Shown here in pieces: positions 1-5,972 of a stretch of DNA of 21,899 nucleotides (position 1 is its first letter; the number at the start of each line of letters is the position of its first letter). Below the pieces are notes generated by a model. The model saw nothing but the letters and a program-made list of their open reading frames with translations, had not been told where the DNA came from and made no database searches. The DNA lies in IMG/VR virus record IMGVR_UViG_3300009414_000087, positions 1-21,899 of that record, one strand, 5' to 3'. Made by a program: the position numbers and the translations under genes. The DNA comes from a virus.

Positions 1-1
1 A

Positions 2-127
2 CCTTACACGTTCCTCTACACGGACGGACAAAAGAAAACTCGCTACTTTACCAGCCCTAAAGAGGCTGCAGAGTGGGCGAGGAACGAAGGCGATCACCTA
101 ATCACTTGGACAGCAGGAAGGGATTAA
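2..127 (+). CDS. Small hypothetical protein, 5' end outside window
   Basis: The reading frame starting at base 2 is open to the left edge and ends at TAA 125-127, giving 41 visible residues. The start codon is not in the window. The end of the peptide (SPKEAAEWARNEGDHLITW) closely resembles the end of the small protein at 2713-2874 (STREQAEEWCRNESWTGY), so the two look like members of one small family. No catalytic motif, signal peptide or membrane segment is visible. The next gene begins only 4 nt downstream, suggesting one transcript. I do not recognise a function. Confidence 0.6.
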   Translation, partial: PYTFLYTDGQKKTRYFTSPKEAAEWARNEGDHLITWTAGRD

Positions 128-131
128 AGAG

Positions 132-842
132 ATGGTAAAATTTAGCCTAATTAGTGATATGCACATTGACTTCCCTCAAGAGAAAACTCCTTACGATCTT
201 CTAGAGAAAAATGTCGTTGTAGCAGGAGACACAGGAAACGGACTCGTAGGTTTGAAGTTCTTGAACAAGATGCGAAACAAAGGGTTTGAAGTGTTTGCCT
301 GTGATGGAAACCACGAACATTACGCTAACCTATCCTCTGGACGGACCGTCTACGAGACATCAGCCCGCTTTAGAGAAGAAAATCCTAGCGAAGGTGAGAT
401 GGATGGTGTTCCTATTATACTTAGAAATGGGTGGTATAAGGTTAAAAACTACCCTTCTTGGATTAGGATGATGAATGACTCTAGCAGGTGTAGTATTGAT
501 TTTCAGGACATTTGCAAACTCGCCGCCGAAGAGGCTTTCTATATAAAACTTAAATTGAAAGAGTGGAAAGACTACCAACTTAAAGGTATTGTGGTGACTC
601 ACACAGCACCGTGTGAAGAAACTCTTGATCCTAAGTACGATGGAGAGCTTTCTAACGAATGGTATTGGAATCCCTATATGAGGCCTCTTTTAGAAGAGTT
701 CTCAGATCAAATACATGTTTGGTGTCACGGGCATACCCACGCAAGAAATGAGGCCGTTGTGGACGGGGTTCGTGTTATTTGTAACCCTAGAGGATACCCC
801 GGAGAGAATCCAGAATGGAGTCCTTTAACAGTGGAGATTTAA
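132..842 (+). CDS. Calcineurin-like metallophosphoesterase
   Basis: 236 residues with all the metal-binding blocks of the calcineurin-like phosphoesterase superfamily in order: D-x-H (D9, H11), GD (G32-D33), GNHE (G59-E62), a lone His in VVTH (H157) and GHTH (200-203). These coordinate two metal ions that hydrolyse phosphomonoesters or phosphodiesters; the substrate cannot be told from sequence. An AG-rich ribosome site (around 116-123) precedes the ATG. The gene is clearly AT-rich: hand counts of two 60-base lines (421-480 and 541-600) give 35% and 32% GC, against 53% for a line of the SSB gene next door (1021-1080). That fits an acquired cargo gene. Metallophosphoesterases are known in marine podoviruses such as SIO1. 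It lies before the strong promoter at 869, so it belongs to the preceding transcript. Confidence 0.9.
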   Translation: MVKFSLISDMHIDFPQEKTPYDLLEKNVVVAGDTGNGLVGLKFLNKMRNKGFEVFACDGNHEHYANLSSGRTVYETSARFREENPSEGEMDGVPIILRNGWYKVKNYPSWIRMMNDSSRCSIDFQDICKLAAEEAFYIKLKLKEWKDYQLKGIVVTHTAPCEETLDPKYDGELSNEWYWNPYMRPLLEEFSDQIHVWCHGHTHARNEAVVDGVRVICNPRGYPGENPEWSPLTVEI

Positions 843-868
843 AGATAGAATAAACATGAAAATAACTG

Positions 869-896
869 TTGACATTTTTAAAATATCTGATATAAT
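869..896 (+). promoter_or_regulatory. Sigma70 promoter with extended -10
   Basis: TTGACA at 869-874 and TATAAT at 891-896 are both perfect consensus hexamers, separated by 16 bp. TG at 888-889 makes an extended -10 element. The expected transcript start is about 903-906, giving a leader of roughly 45 nt before the SSB gene at 949. The elements are framed by ATAACT (862-867) and AGTTAT (897-902), a 6-bp inverted repeat that could be an operator or chance in AT-rich DNA. The promoter implies use of host RNA polymerase for this operon. Confidence 0.85.
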
Positions 897-948
897 AGTT
901 ATATAGGGTAAAGAGTTTTAACCTAGAAAACGAAAGAGAAAGAAAACT

Positions 949-1506
949 ATGGCTGAATTTACGACTGAATTTGTAACTGGTGAAATCTGGTGGTGCAAGG
1001 CCCTTGGCAACCCCGTTGACAACTACGACGGTGACGCCAAGGAGTGGACTCTGGACTTTGTTCCTGACGACACTGAGTTCCTTAAGAAGCACCGACTGCT
1101 TGATCGCCTGAAGGAAGACAAGACGGGTAACATGCCCGGAGAGTACATCCGAATCCGTAAGCCTGAACTGAACAAGGATGGCGAGAAGAACCAGCCGATG
1201 AAGTTCTACGACTCGGACGACATGCCGTGGGATCGTGAGACTCTGATTGGTAACGGATCGAAGGCACTGCTCAAGATCACGATTGCTGACTGGGGTAAGG
1301 GTAAGAAGAAGTCCATCTGGATGGAAGCCGCTCGTATCACGGATCACGTAGAGTACCAAGGCGGAGGCGGTAAGCTGTTCGAAGCCTACGACAACGGTGA
1401 GGTTGAAGATACTGCACCTAAGAAGGAAGCTAAGAAGGCTCCGAAGCCTAAGACCAAGAAGACTGACGAGGAAATGGAAGACCTCGACGACGATATTCCG
1501 TTCTAA
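949..1506 (+). CDS. T7 gp2.5-like single-stranded DNA-binding protein
   Basis: 185 residues: an OB-fold-sized body followed by a Lys/Pro/Ala-rich linker (about 158-172) and a strongly acidic tail ending EEMEDLDDDIPF. In phage T7 gp2.5 and bacterial SSB, an acidic tail with a terminal aromatic residue docks polymerase, helicase and other replication proteins; the last residues here match the E. coli SSB tip (DDDIPF). The size and N-terminal body suit gp2.5, which coats single-stranded DNA and promotes annealing. Base composition is more GC-rich than the gene before it, consistent with high expression behind the strong promoter at 869-896. The upstream AG tract (932-945) is the likely ribosome site. 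Confidence 0.85.
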   Translation: MAEFTTEFVTGEIWWCKALGNPVDNYDGDAKEWTLDFVPDDTEFLKKHRLLDRLKEDKTGNMPGEYIRIRKPELNKDGEKNQPMKFYDSDDMPWDRETLIGNGSKALLKITIADWGKGKKKSIWMEAARITDHVEYQGGGGKLFEAYDNGEVEDTAPKKEAKKAPKPKTKKTDEEMEDLDDDIPF

Positions 1507-1518
1507 GTAAATCAGGTC

Positions 1519-1625
1519 CCACTCTACGGAGTGGCATGTGGCAGGAGCATGTGCGGCAGTGGAAGCGCTGTCCGTCTTCCTGAAGAGGCGGCCTAGCTAG
1601 ACGCCCCAGTAGGTGAGAGGCCTAC
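1519..1625 (+). other. Structured noncoding segment, candidate small RNA
   Basis: The 134-nt gap between the SSB stop and the next gene is unusual in a genome where genes overlap. It can form four successive hairpins. The first is CCACTC(1519-1524)-TACG-GAGTGG(1529-1534), a six-pair stem closed by a UNCG-class tetraloop. The second is CGGCAGTG(1554-1561)-GAAG-CGCTG-T-CCG(1566-1574), eight pairs with one bulge. The third is GGCG(1587-1590)/CGCC(1602-1605) around a CTAGCTAG palindrome. The fourth is GTAGG(1609-1613)/CCTAC(1621-1625). A direct repeat GCATGTG occurs at about 1535-1541 and 1548-1554. I see no tRNA features and no convincing ORF (the best is 15 codons). It could be a 3' stabiliser or processing site for SSB mRNA, a weak terminator (ACTTTATTT follows) or a small RNA. 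Confidence 0.45.
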
Positions 1626-1649
1626 ACTTTATTTAGAGAGTTGAACTAT

Positions 1650-1874
1650 ATGCGATATGAAGTAACTGTTAAGGTACGTCGGATTGTTATTGAGACGATT
1701 GACTTGATCCTTGACGCTAAAGATAACGACGAAGCGTTCGACAAGATTGAAGAAGTTCTTACCTCGTTCCCTGAGGGTCACAACGTAGACGGTGTTCCTT
1801 ACTGTTTCGTTAAAGACAGGTGGCAGGAGGACGGAGAAATCCTTGACGCTAACCTGACGGAGAATGTAGCTTGA
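1650..1874 (+). CDS. Small hypothetical protein
   Basis: 74 residues if the ATG at 1650 is used. An in-frame TTG at 1641 would add three residues, but the only purine-rich ribosome site (AGAGAG, 1635-1640) abuts the TTG and is correctly spaced for 1650. The protein starts with a strongly patterned beta segment (RYEVTVKVRRIVIETIDLI), then an acidic alpha-helical stretch, and has no membrane segment. This beta-alpha pattern is common in small phage proteins of unknown role. Its stop overlaps the TTG start of the exonuclease by 4 nt, suggesting co-translation. No function is recognised. Confidence 0.7.
   Translation: MRYEVTVKVRRIVIETIDLILDAKDNDEAFDKIEEVLTSFPEGHNVDGVPYCFVKDRWQEDGEILDANLTENVA
1859..1873 (+). 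promoter_or_regulatory. Ribosome site fixing a TTG start
   Basis: GGAG at 1859-1862 lies 8 nt before the TTG at 1871. No ATG occurs in that frame until about codon 68, inside the conserved part of the nuclease, so TTG is the most credible start. Confidence 0.65.
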
Positions 1875-2716
1875 AGCAACTAGAAACACTACCACAGGAC
1901 ATCTACGCCCTCTTCGATCCTGACTACGATCACGAGGTAAACGAAGAACACCTAGAGATTTTCGCTGAGGAATGCAAGAAGCTGTTCCGAGAGCGACTAA
2001 AGAAACAGGATAAGTCTGGCCGTCGTGCCGTCCGCTTCTCTGGTCTTGGTAAACCTGACCGTAAAGTCTGGATGGACGCACACCCTGACCCTGATAACGA
2101 GGAACCTCTTCTGCCGAAGACTTACCTCAAGTTTTTGTACGGAGATTTGATTGAGCAACTCTTACTCTTCCTCACCCGAGAGGCTGGCCACACGGTTACC
2201 GAGACACAAAGCCAAGTTGAAATCAACGGTGTCACGGGGAGCATTGACGCAATCGTTGATGGTGTCGTTGTGGATGTTAAGTCGGCAAGCCCTTATGGAT
2301 ATAAAAAATTCGAGCAGAACTCAGTAACCGAAACAGATACGTTCGGCTACACAGAACAGTTGTCGGGATATGCAGATGTCCTGACCCCCGGTGAGGATGC
2401 TGCTTGGTTGGCAATGGAGAAAGTAGCGGGCGACATTTGTGTTTCGCCGCTCAAGTCTTCTGTCATCAAGCACTATCCACCGGGGCCACGTATTGAACAC
2501 TTAAAGGAAGTGGTAGAAAGTGAGACGCCTCCTGAACTTTGTTACGAACCTGAGCCTGATGGTAAGTCTGGTAATCTTAAGCTACCTCTTGGTTGCTCTT
2601 ATTGTAATCATAAGTTTCGTTGCCATCCCACTGTGCGCACATTCCTTTACTCCAACGGTCCGCGCTTTCTTACGAAGGTGGTTCGGGAACCGGACGTACC
2701 GGAGATTACACGATGA
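1871..2716 (+). CDS. PD-(D/E)XK exonuclease, Cas4/RecB-like
   Basis: 281 residues. The nuclease core is visible: GxxxE in helix 1 (G91, E95), the GSID block (D126), the catalytic D-V-K (D135, K137) and the QxxxY motif QLSGY (163-167) characteristic of RecB/AddB/Cas4 nucleases. The C-terminus carries C242-x2-C245-x5-C251, where Cas4 and AddB place three of the four cysteines that hold an iron-sulfur cluster. The fourth, normally N-terminal in a 'C-x-R' context, is not obvious: the equivalent stretch (around 62-64) reads P-D-R, and the only N-terminal cysteine is C35. Marine T7-like phages often encode such an exonuclease for host DNA breakdown and recombination, in place of T7 gp6. It is followed by an ATGA overlap with the next gene. 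Confidence 0.85.
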   Translation: MKQLETLPQDIYALFDPDYDHEVNEEHLEIFAEECKKLFRERLKKQDKSGRRAVRFSGLGKPDRKVWMDAHPDPDNEEPLLPKTYLKFLYGDLIEQLLLFLTREAGHTVTETQSQVEINGVTGSIDAIVDGVVVDVKSASPYGYKKFEQNSVTETDTFGYTEQLSGYADVLTPGEDAAWLAMEKVAGDICVSPLKSSVIKHYPPGPRIEHLKEVVESETPPELCYEPEPDGKSGNLKLPLGCSYCNHKFRCHPTVRTFLYSNGPRFLTKVVREPDVPEITR

Positions 2717-2874
2717 AATATACTATTACAGAGTATGACCGAGATTACAACACGGTTACTGACTTCTTCGACAAGGAGTTCAGTACACGAGAACAGGCAG
2801 AAGAGTGGTGCCGTAACGAATCGTGGACTGGGTACAGCTACCACGTAACCGGAGAAGGATGGGGCGGAGACTAA
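2713..2874 (+). CDS. Small hypothetical protein (53 aa)
   Basis: The ATG at 2713 overlaps the exonuclease stop (ATGA) and the stop overlaps the ThyX ATG (TAATG), so the gene sits tightly in a coupled operon. The N-terminal half is beta-like (MKYTITEYD). The second half contains STREQAEEWCRNE, which resembles the C-terminus of the partial protein at 2-127. Small 'EAxxW' proteins of this kind are frequent in phages and have no assigned role. There is no membrane segment and only one cysteine. Confidence 0.75.
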   Translation: MKYTITEYDRDYNTVTDFFDKEFSTREQAEEWCRNESWTGYSYHVTGEGWGGD

Positions 2875-3608
2875 TGAACGTAGATTACGTTAATCACATG
2901 GGAGACGACCTGATGGTTGTTAACGCTGCTCGTGTGTCGTTCAATAAAGAGAGCGAGTGGGATAAGATTGATTGTGGTCACGACGACTGTGGTCCTGAGT
3001 GCCGTGGATATAGCAATAGTGTTAAAGAAGCCGACAAGAAGCTTATTAACTATCTAGCTACTCACGGACACTGGACGCCGTTCAGCCATCCTACTATTAC
3101 GGTACGAGTAAAGGCTCCTATCTTTGTCGCTCGTCAGTTGTTCAAACACAAGGTAGGTATGACTGAAAATGAAGTCAGCCGCCGGTACGTGGACGACGAG
3201 CCTGAGTTCTACTGGCCTAGTGAGTGGAGAGGACGGCCTACTAAAGGAGCAAAGCAAGGAAGTAGCGAAGAGACAGTTAAGACTATTAAGTTCTACGGAG
3301 TTGTAGAAACGTGGGATGATAACATCAGTAGTCTCTATGGCGCACACCTTGACGCTGCTCACGCTCTTTATGACTCAATGATACGAGGGGGAGTAGCTCC
3401 TGAGCAAGCCCGTATGATACTGCCTCAGAGCATGTACACTGAGTGGATTTGGACAGGTAGTCTTGCTTCCTTTGCTCGTATTTACAAACTACGGAGTGAT
3501 TCTCACGCACAGATGGAAACACAGGAGATTGCAAAGATGATTGATGACATCGTTCGTCCTATCTTTCCTGTGTCGTGGTCAGCCCTTATAAACACTAAAG
3601 GAGACTAG
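2874..3608 (+). CDS. thyX: Flavin-dependent thymidylate synthase ThyX
   Basis: 244 residues from the ATG at 2874, preceded by a GGAG at about 2866. ThyX makes dTMP from dUMP using FAD, NADPH and methylene-tetrahydrofolate. Diagnostic parts are HGHWTPFSH (64-72), RQLFKHK (88-93) and NExSRRY (N99-Y105). The classic RHR-x7-S signature is altered: KHK replaces RHR and the spacing to NExS is one residue longer, a variant I recall from other marine phage ThyX proteins. The C-terminal part has the expected ARMILP and WIWTGSLASF blocks. An unusual Cys/His-rich insertion, C34-x-H36-x2-C39-x3-C43, sits between the N-terminal strand and KEADKKLI and looks like a zinc knuckle. With the RNR and phosphohydrolases downstream it forms the dNTP supply module. 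Confidence 0.95.
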   Translation: MNVDYVNHMGDDLMVVNAARVSFNKESEWDKIDCGHDDCGPECRGYSNSVKEADKKLINYLATHGHWTPFSHPTITVRVKAPIFVARQLFKHKVGMTENEVSRRYVDDEPEFYWPSEWRGRPTKGAKQGSSEETVKTIKFYGVVETWDDNISSLYGAHLDAAHALYDSMIRGGVAPEQARMILPQSMYTEWIWTGSLASFARIYKLRSDSHAQMETQEIAKMIDDIVRPIFPVSWSALINTKGD

Positions 3609-3610
3609 TA

Positions 3611-3751
3611 GTGTATCAAGAATTTAAAGAAAGGAAACATTGCAAGCATGACTACGAAGAAGTCTCTTCCCCTCGTGATTTTGAAGGAGAGACTTATAAG
3701 TGTAAGATATGCGGAGATAGGTACCGTTTATACTATGATGATATGCGATGA
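3611..3751 (+). CDS. Small zinc-binding protein (46 aa)
   Basis: The start is GTG at 3611, two bases after the ThyX stop, with GGAG (around 3600-3603) at suitable spacing. The protein has two metal-binding half-sites, HCKH (10-13) and CKIC (31-34), a typical C2H2 or C2HC arrangement that would hold one zinc ion. The stop overlaps the endonuclease I ATG (ATGA). Small zinc proteins of this type often sit beside replication genes in T7-like phages; the role is unknown. It could bind nucleic acid or a nuclease partner. Confidence 0.75.
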   Translation: MYQEFKERKHCKHDYEEVSSPRDFEGETYKCKICGDRYRLYYDDMR

Positions 3752-4113
3752 AGTTTAGAAGTAAGTTTGAGAAGAGGGTGTGGGGTAATGTGCCAGACGA
3801 AGTTAAAGGACGAGTGGATTACGAGTCGAAGTCATCCGCTGTCAGTTACAATACACCTGCCACTTATACTCCCGACTTCGACCTTGGTAATGGAGTCTAC
3901 GTGGAGTGCAAAGGATATTTCGACAGCCGATCTAGAGGAAAGATGGCTCGTGTTAAGAAACAGCATCCAGACCGCGATATTAGATTTCTGTTCCAACGAG
4001 CGAACAACCGAATCACCAAATCTCCGAACAGTATGACTTACGGAGAGTGGGCAGAGAAACATGGATTCCCTTGGGCAGAGGGTGATCGCATTCCAGAGGA
4101 ATGGTATGACTAG
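3748..4113 (+). CDS. Endonuclease I, Holliday junction resolvase (T7 gp3 family)
   Basis: 121 residues aligning along most of T7 endonuclease I (149 aa). The four active-site residues match in order and spacing: E8 in RSKFEKRV (T7 E20), D43 in TYTPDF (T7 D55), E53 in YVECKG (T7 E65) and K55 (T7 K67). The C-terminal half keeps YGEWAEKHG and IPEEW blocks. The enzyme is a dimer that cuts branched DNA; in T7 it degrades host DNA and resolves replication intermediates before packaging. This copy is shorter at both ends than T7's but complete in the catalytic core. It overlaps the preceding zinc protein and the following gene. Confidence 0.93.
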   Translation: MKFRSKFEKRVWGNVPDEVKGRVDYESKSSAVSYNTPATYTPDFDLGNGVYVECKGYFDSRSRGKMARVKKQHPDRDIRFLFQRANNRITKSPNSMTYGEWAEKHGFPWAEGDRIPEEWYD

Positions 4114-4441
4114 CATTATATCTAAGTGGCCTACAGGTAGCCGCTACATTTGTACTCCTGCGGTGCTTAACACCGACGACGATTACGTTGTTCTTGCTAA
4201 GCAAGGATGGAGTAAAGAGCTTGAAGACAAAGGATTTACATACACTCCTACTGATGTAGAGTACGATAGTATGGGGGAGTTTACCTCTGTCCGTAAAGGC
4301 GATATAAATTATATCGTAACCGAAAACCCTGTGTTCTTCGAACGGTTTAGAGCAGCTACCGAACTAGCCAAAACTCTTAATCTACAAAATAAAAACGAGA
4401 GGGTTCGGCTCTTCCAGTTGGTACTGTACGGAGTTACTTAA
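4106..4441 (+). CDS. Nucleotidyltransferase-like protein
   Basis: 111 residues from the ATG at 4106, which overlaps the endonuclease I stop and has GAGG at 4096-4099. The N-terminus has G11-S12-R13 followed about a dozen residues later by D24-D25-D26, the GS...DxD pattern of the polymerase-beta-type nucleotidyltransferase fold, where the two aspartates bind metal. The C-terminal helix (RFRAATELAKTLNL, then RVRLFQLVLYG) is a block I recall in phage proteins annotated as nucleotidyltransferase-like. The third catalytic acidic residue is not certain, and the protein is short, so activity is unproven. Possible substrates include tRNA or a protein side chain. A longer frame starts at 4061, but those extra residues lie inside endonuclease I. 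Confidence 0.6.
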   Translation: MTSIISKWPTGSRYICTPAVLNTDDDYVVLAKQGWSKELEDKGFTYTPTDVEYDSMGEFTSVRKGDINYIVTENPVFFERFRAATELAKTLNLQNKNERVRLFQLVLYGVT

Positions 4442-5145
4442 TGAGTAAAATTCTTTATATTGACATTGAGTGGGAACCGGCTACGGCTTACGTCTGGCGA
4501 ATGTGGGACGAGGTTATCACGCCAGAGAAACTAATCGACGAAGGCGGTATGCTTTGCTTCTGTGCCCACTGGGAGGGCGAGAAAGATTACCTCTTCTTTA
4601 GTAAGTGGGAGCACGGACGTGAAGGTATGGCTAAGGCGGCTCTGGAACTCTTCAACGAGGCAGAGATTGTGGTCACGTACAACGGAGATAAGTACGACAT
4701 TCCTAAGATCAGAGGTGAGATCGTACTTGCAAACCTTAATCCCCCTCCTCCTGTTCCTAGTGTTGATCTTCTCAAAACGGTAAAGAAATTCGGCTTTGTC
4801 ATGAACAAGCTGGCCTACATCGGGCCTCTTCTTAAAGTAGGGGGTAAGATACAGCACCACGGCTTCAAGCTTTGGACTGACGTGATGGCTGGTAAGCCTG
4901 TTGCACAGAAGAAGATGAAGAAGTACTGCATTCAAGATGTTCGTCTTCTCGTCAAGCTGTACAAGAAGGTACTGCCGTTCATCGACAACCATCCGTACAC
5001 GACCAAGACGGGCGGTGCTTGTCCTAACTGTGGTAGCCACAAGCTACAGAAGCGGGGTTTCTACACTACCCGTTGTTACAAGACACAGCGAGTACAGTGC
5101 ACTGACTGTGGTTCGTGGAGTAAGACTACAAGAAAGAAGATTTAA
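4441..5145 (+). CDS. RNase H-fold (DnaQ/YprB-like) exonuclease with C-terminal zinc ribbon
   Basis: 234 residues. The exonuclease motifs are D8-x-E10 in YIDIEWEP, the N81/D83/D86 block in TYNGDKYD and the final aspartate D166 in YCIQD. Together they form the acidic metal site of 3'-5' exonucleases of the DEDD class, closest in look to the YprB/RNase_H_2 group. A zinc ribbon follows: C194-x2-C197 and C220-x2-C223, with C212 between. No polymerase domain is present, so this is a stand-alone exonuclease, perhaps a proofreading or RNA-primer removing factor or a host nucleic acid degrader. The ATG overlaps the preceding stop (TAATG). It may be a separate nuclease domain recruited to DNA through the ribbon. 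Confidence 0.75.
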   Translation: MSKILYIDIEWEPATAYVWRMWDEVITPEKLIDEGGMLCFCAHWEGEKDYLFFSKWEHGREGMAKAALELFNEAEIVVTYNGDKYDIPKIRGEIVLANLNPPPPVPSVDLLKTVKKFGFVMNKLAYIGPLLKVGGKIQHHGFKLWTDVMAGKPVAQKKMKKYCIQDVRLLVKLYKKVLPFIDNHPYTTKTGGACPNCGSHKLQKRGFYTTRCYKTQRVQCTDCGSWSKTTRKKI

Positions 5146-5146
5146 T

Positions 5147-5299
5147 ATGACTCTGAAAGAGTTTTTTATTACAGGTGGGTACAGTAAAAAGTTCAAAGCG
5201 CACATGCGTCCGTTGTGGTTGATGATCCTACTGACTCCTGTTGCTTTACTGTACCACCCTGCCAACGCATTTGTACGCTTCTGTGATCGGAATCTATAA
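5147..5299 (+). CDS. Small membrane protein (50 aa)
   Basis: The ATG at 5147 follows the exonuclease stop by one base. The N-terminus is basic (YSKKFKAHMR), followed by a hydrophobic segment PLWLMILLTPVALLY (about 22-37) long enough to cross or sit in the membrane. By the positive-inside rule the N-terminus would be cytoplasmic. No enzymatic motif is seen. The stop overlaps the next ATG. Short single-TM proteins in phage early operons often act on the host envelope, but the function here is unknown. Confidence 0.65.
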   Translation: MTLKEFFITGGYSKKFKAHMRPLWLMILLTPVALLYHPANAFVRFCDRNL

Positions 5300-5457
5300 T
5301 GGACGAGGATTTCAAGAATCAGCTTATTGATTACTTCGATTCCTTCGAGCTAGTCGAACTACTCGGCATCACGACCGAGGAAGTTGTGTTGGCTTTCGAA
5401 GAGCAGATCGAAGACAATCTAGAGAAACTAAAGGACTTCATGAACTATGGCGAATGA
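5299..5457 (+). CDS. Small acidic helical protein (52 aa)
   Basis: It starts at the ATG at 5299, overlapping the previous stop (TAATG). The sequence FELVELLGITTEEVVLAFE (16-34) has a helix-turn-helix-like rhythm (helix, ITTEE turn, helix), and I recall similar short proteins in many T7-like and marine phages. It is rich in Asp and Glu and lacks the basic residues expected of a DNA binder, so a protein-protein role is as likely as DNA binding. It overlaps the next gene by 11 nt. Confidence 0.7.
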   Translation: MDEDFKNQLIDYFDSFELVELLGITTEEVVLAFEEQIEDNLEKLKDFMNYGE

Positions 5458-5617
5458 CTGGTACTCAGACGGTAAAGATCGTTTAATGAAAGAGATTTCT
5501 AGTGATCTAGGACATCCCCAGAATGTTATAGCCAATGTTTATTCTTGGTTAATTAACACAGGTTTCATTGATTATGACATTGAAAAAGAGGCTATTTATG
5601 CTCGATACTACGACTAA
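5447..5617 (+). CDS. Small hypothetical protein (56 aa)
   Basis: It starts at the ATG at 5447 within the end of the previous gene, with AAGGA at 5431-5435 as ribosome site (slightly long spacing). The sequence has a possible winged-helix or HTH-like segment (LMKEISSDLGHPQNVIANVY, about 13-32), then WLINTGFIDYD. It could be a small DNA- or RNA-polymerase-binding regulator, but this is only a pattern. It overlaps the following gene by 20 nt. Confidence 0.6.
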   Translation: MANDWYSDGKDRLMKEISSDLGHPQNVIANVYSWLINTGFIDYDIEKEAIYARYYD

Positions 5618-5972
5618 GGAATACACTAATGACCCGGCAGAAAACGTTTCGAAAGGAGCGATCAAGTACGACGCAGGTAAGCCATCAGCTTATCGCGGAG
5701 CAATTTCTTATTTCCCTCGTGCAATTCGAGAAGTCTCTGCCATCTCCACTTTCGGAGCAGCTAAGTATGATTGGAACGGATGGGAGCAGGTCCCCAACGG
5801 ACTTGCGCGATACTCTGATGCAATGGTACGACACCTGCTCGCCGAGGCAACAGGAGAAACTGTGGACCCTGATAGTGGACTTCTTCACGCTGCGCACACC
5901 GCTTGGGGTGCCCTCGCACGGCTAGAACTAATCCTTCGCGAAAAGGAACCTGAACATGCAGGAACAACCTAA
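5598..5972 (+). CDS. DUF5664 / dATP-dGTP diphosphohydrolase-like protein
   Basis: 124 residues from the ATG at 5598. Upstream in-frame TTG starts lack a ribosome site, whereas AAGAGG (5586-5591) serves 5598. The family pattern is clear: KYDAGKP (23-29), EVSAISTFGAAKY (45-57), then RYSDAMVRHLLAE (71-83) and GLLHAAHTAWGALARLE (94-110). This all-helical family (related to MazG-type pyrophosphohydrolases, now named for dATP/dGTP diphosphohydrolase activity) is widespread in phages. It probably trims the purine dNTP pool. It overlaps the HD phosphohydrolase gene by 17 nt. Which nucleotide it prefers cannot be told here. Confidence 0.8.
   Translation: MLDTTTKEYTNDPAENVSKGAIKYDAGKPSAYRGAISYFPRAIREVSAISTFGAAKYDWNGWEQVPNGLARYSDAMVRHLLAEATGETVDPDSGLLHAAHTAWGALARLELILREKEPEHAGTT

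Noticed and set aside
787-1359. Long reverse-strand frame (190 codons) opposite the end of the metallophosphoesterase and the SSB gene.
   Set aside because: It crosses the promoter and most of the SSB gene, has no family match or ribosome site, and is best explained as a shadow.
1507-1640. tRNA or group I intron in the hairpin-rich gap.
   Set aside because: No T-loop (GGTTCRA-like) or acceptor arm, and no intron catalytic core within 134 nt; adjacent genes are intact.
4300-4316. Perfect palindrome CGATATAA-A-TTATATCG.
   Set aside because: It lies inside a coding region (GDINYIV) and no other copy was seen; a similar codon string at 7277-7291 encodes a GIY-YIG motif. Chance or codon-driven.
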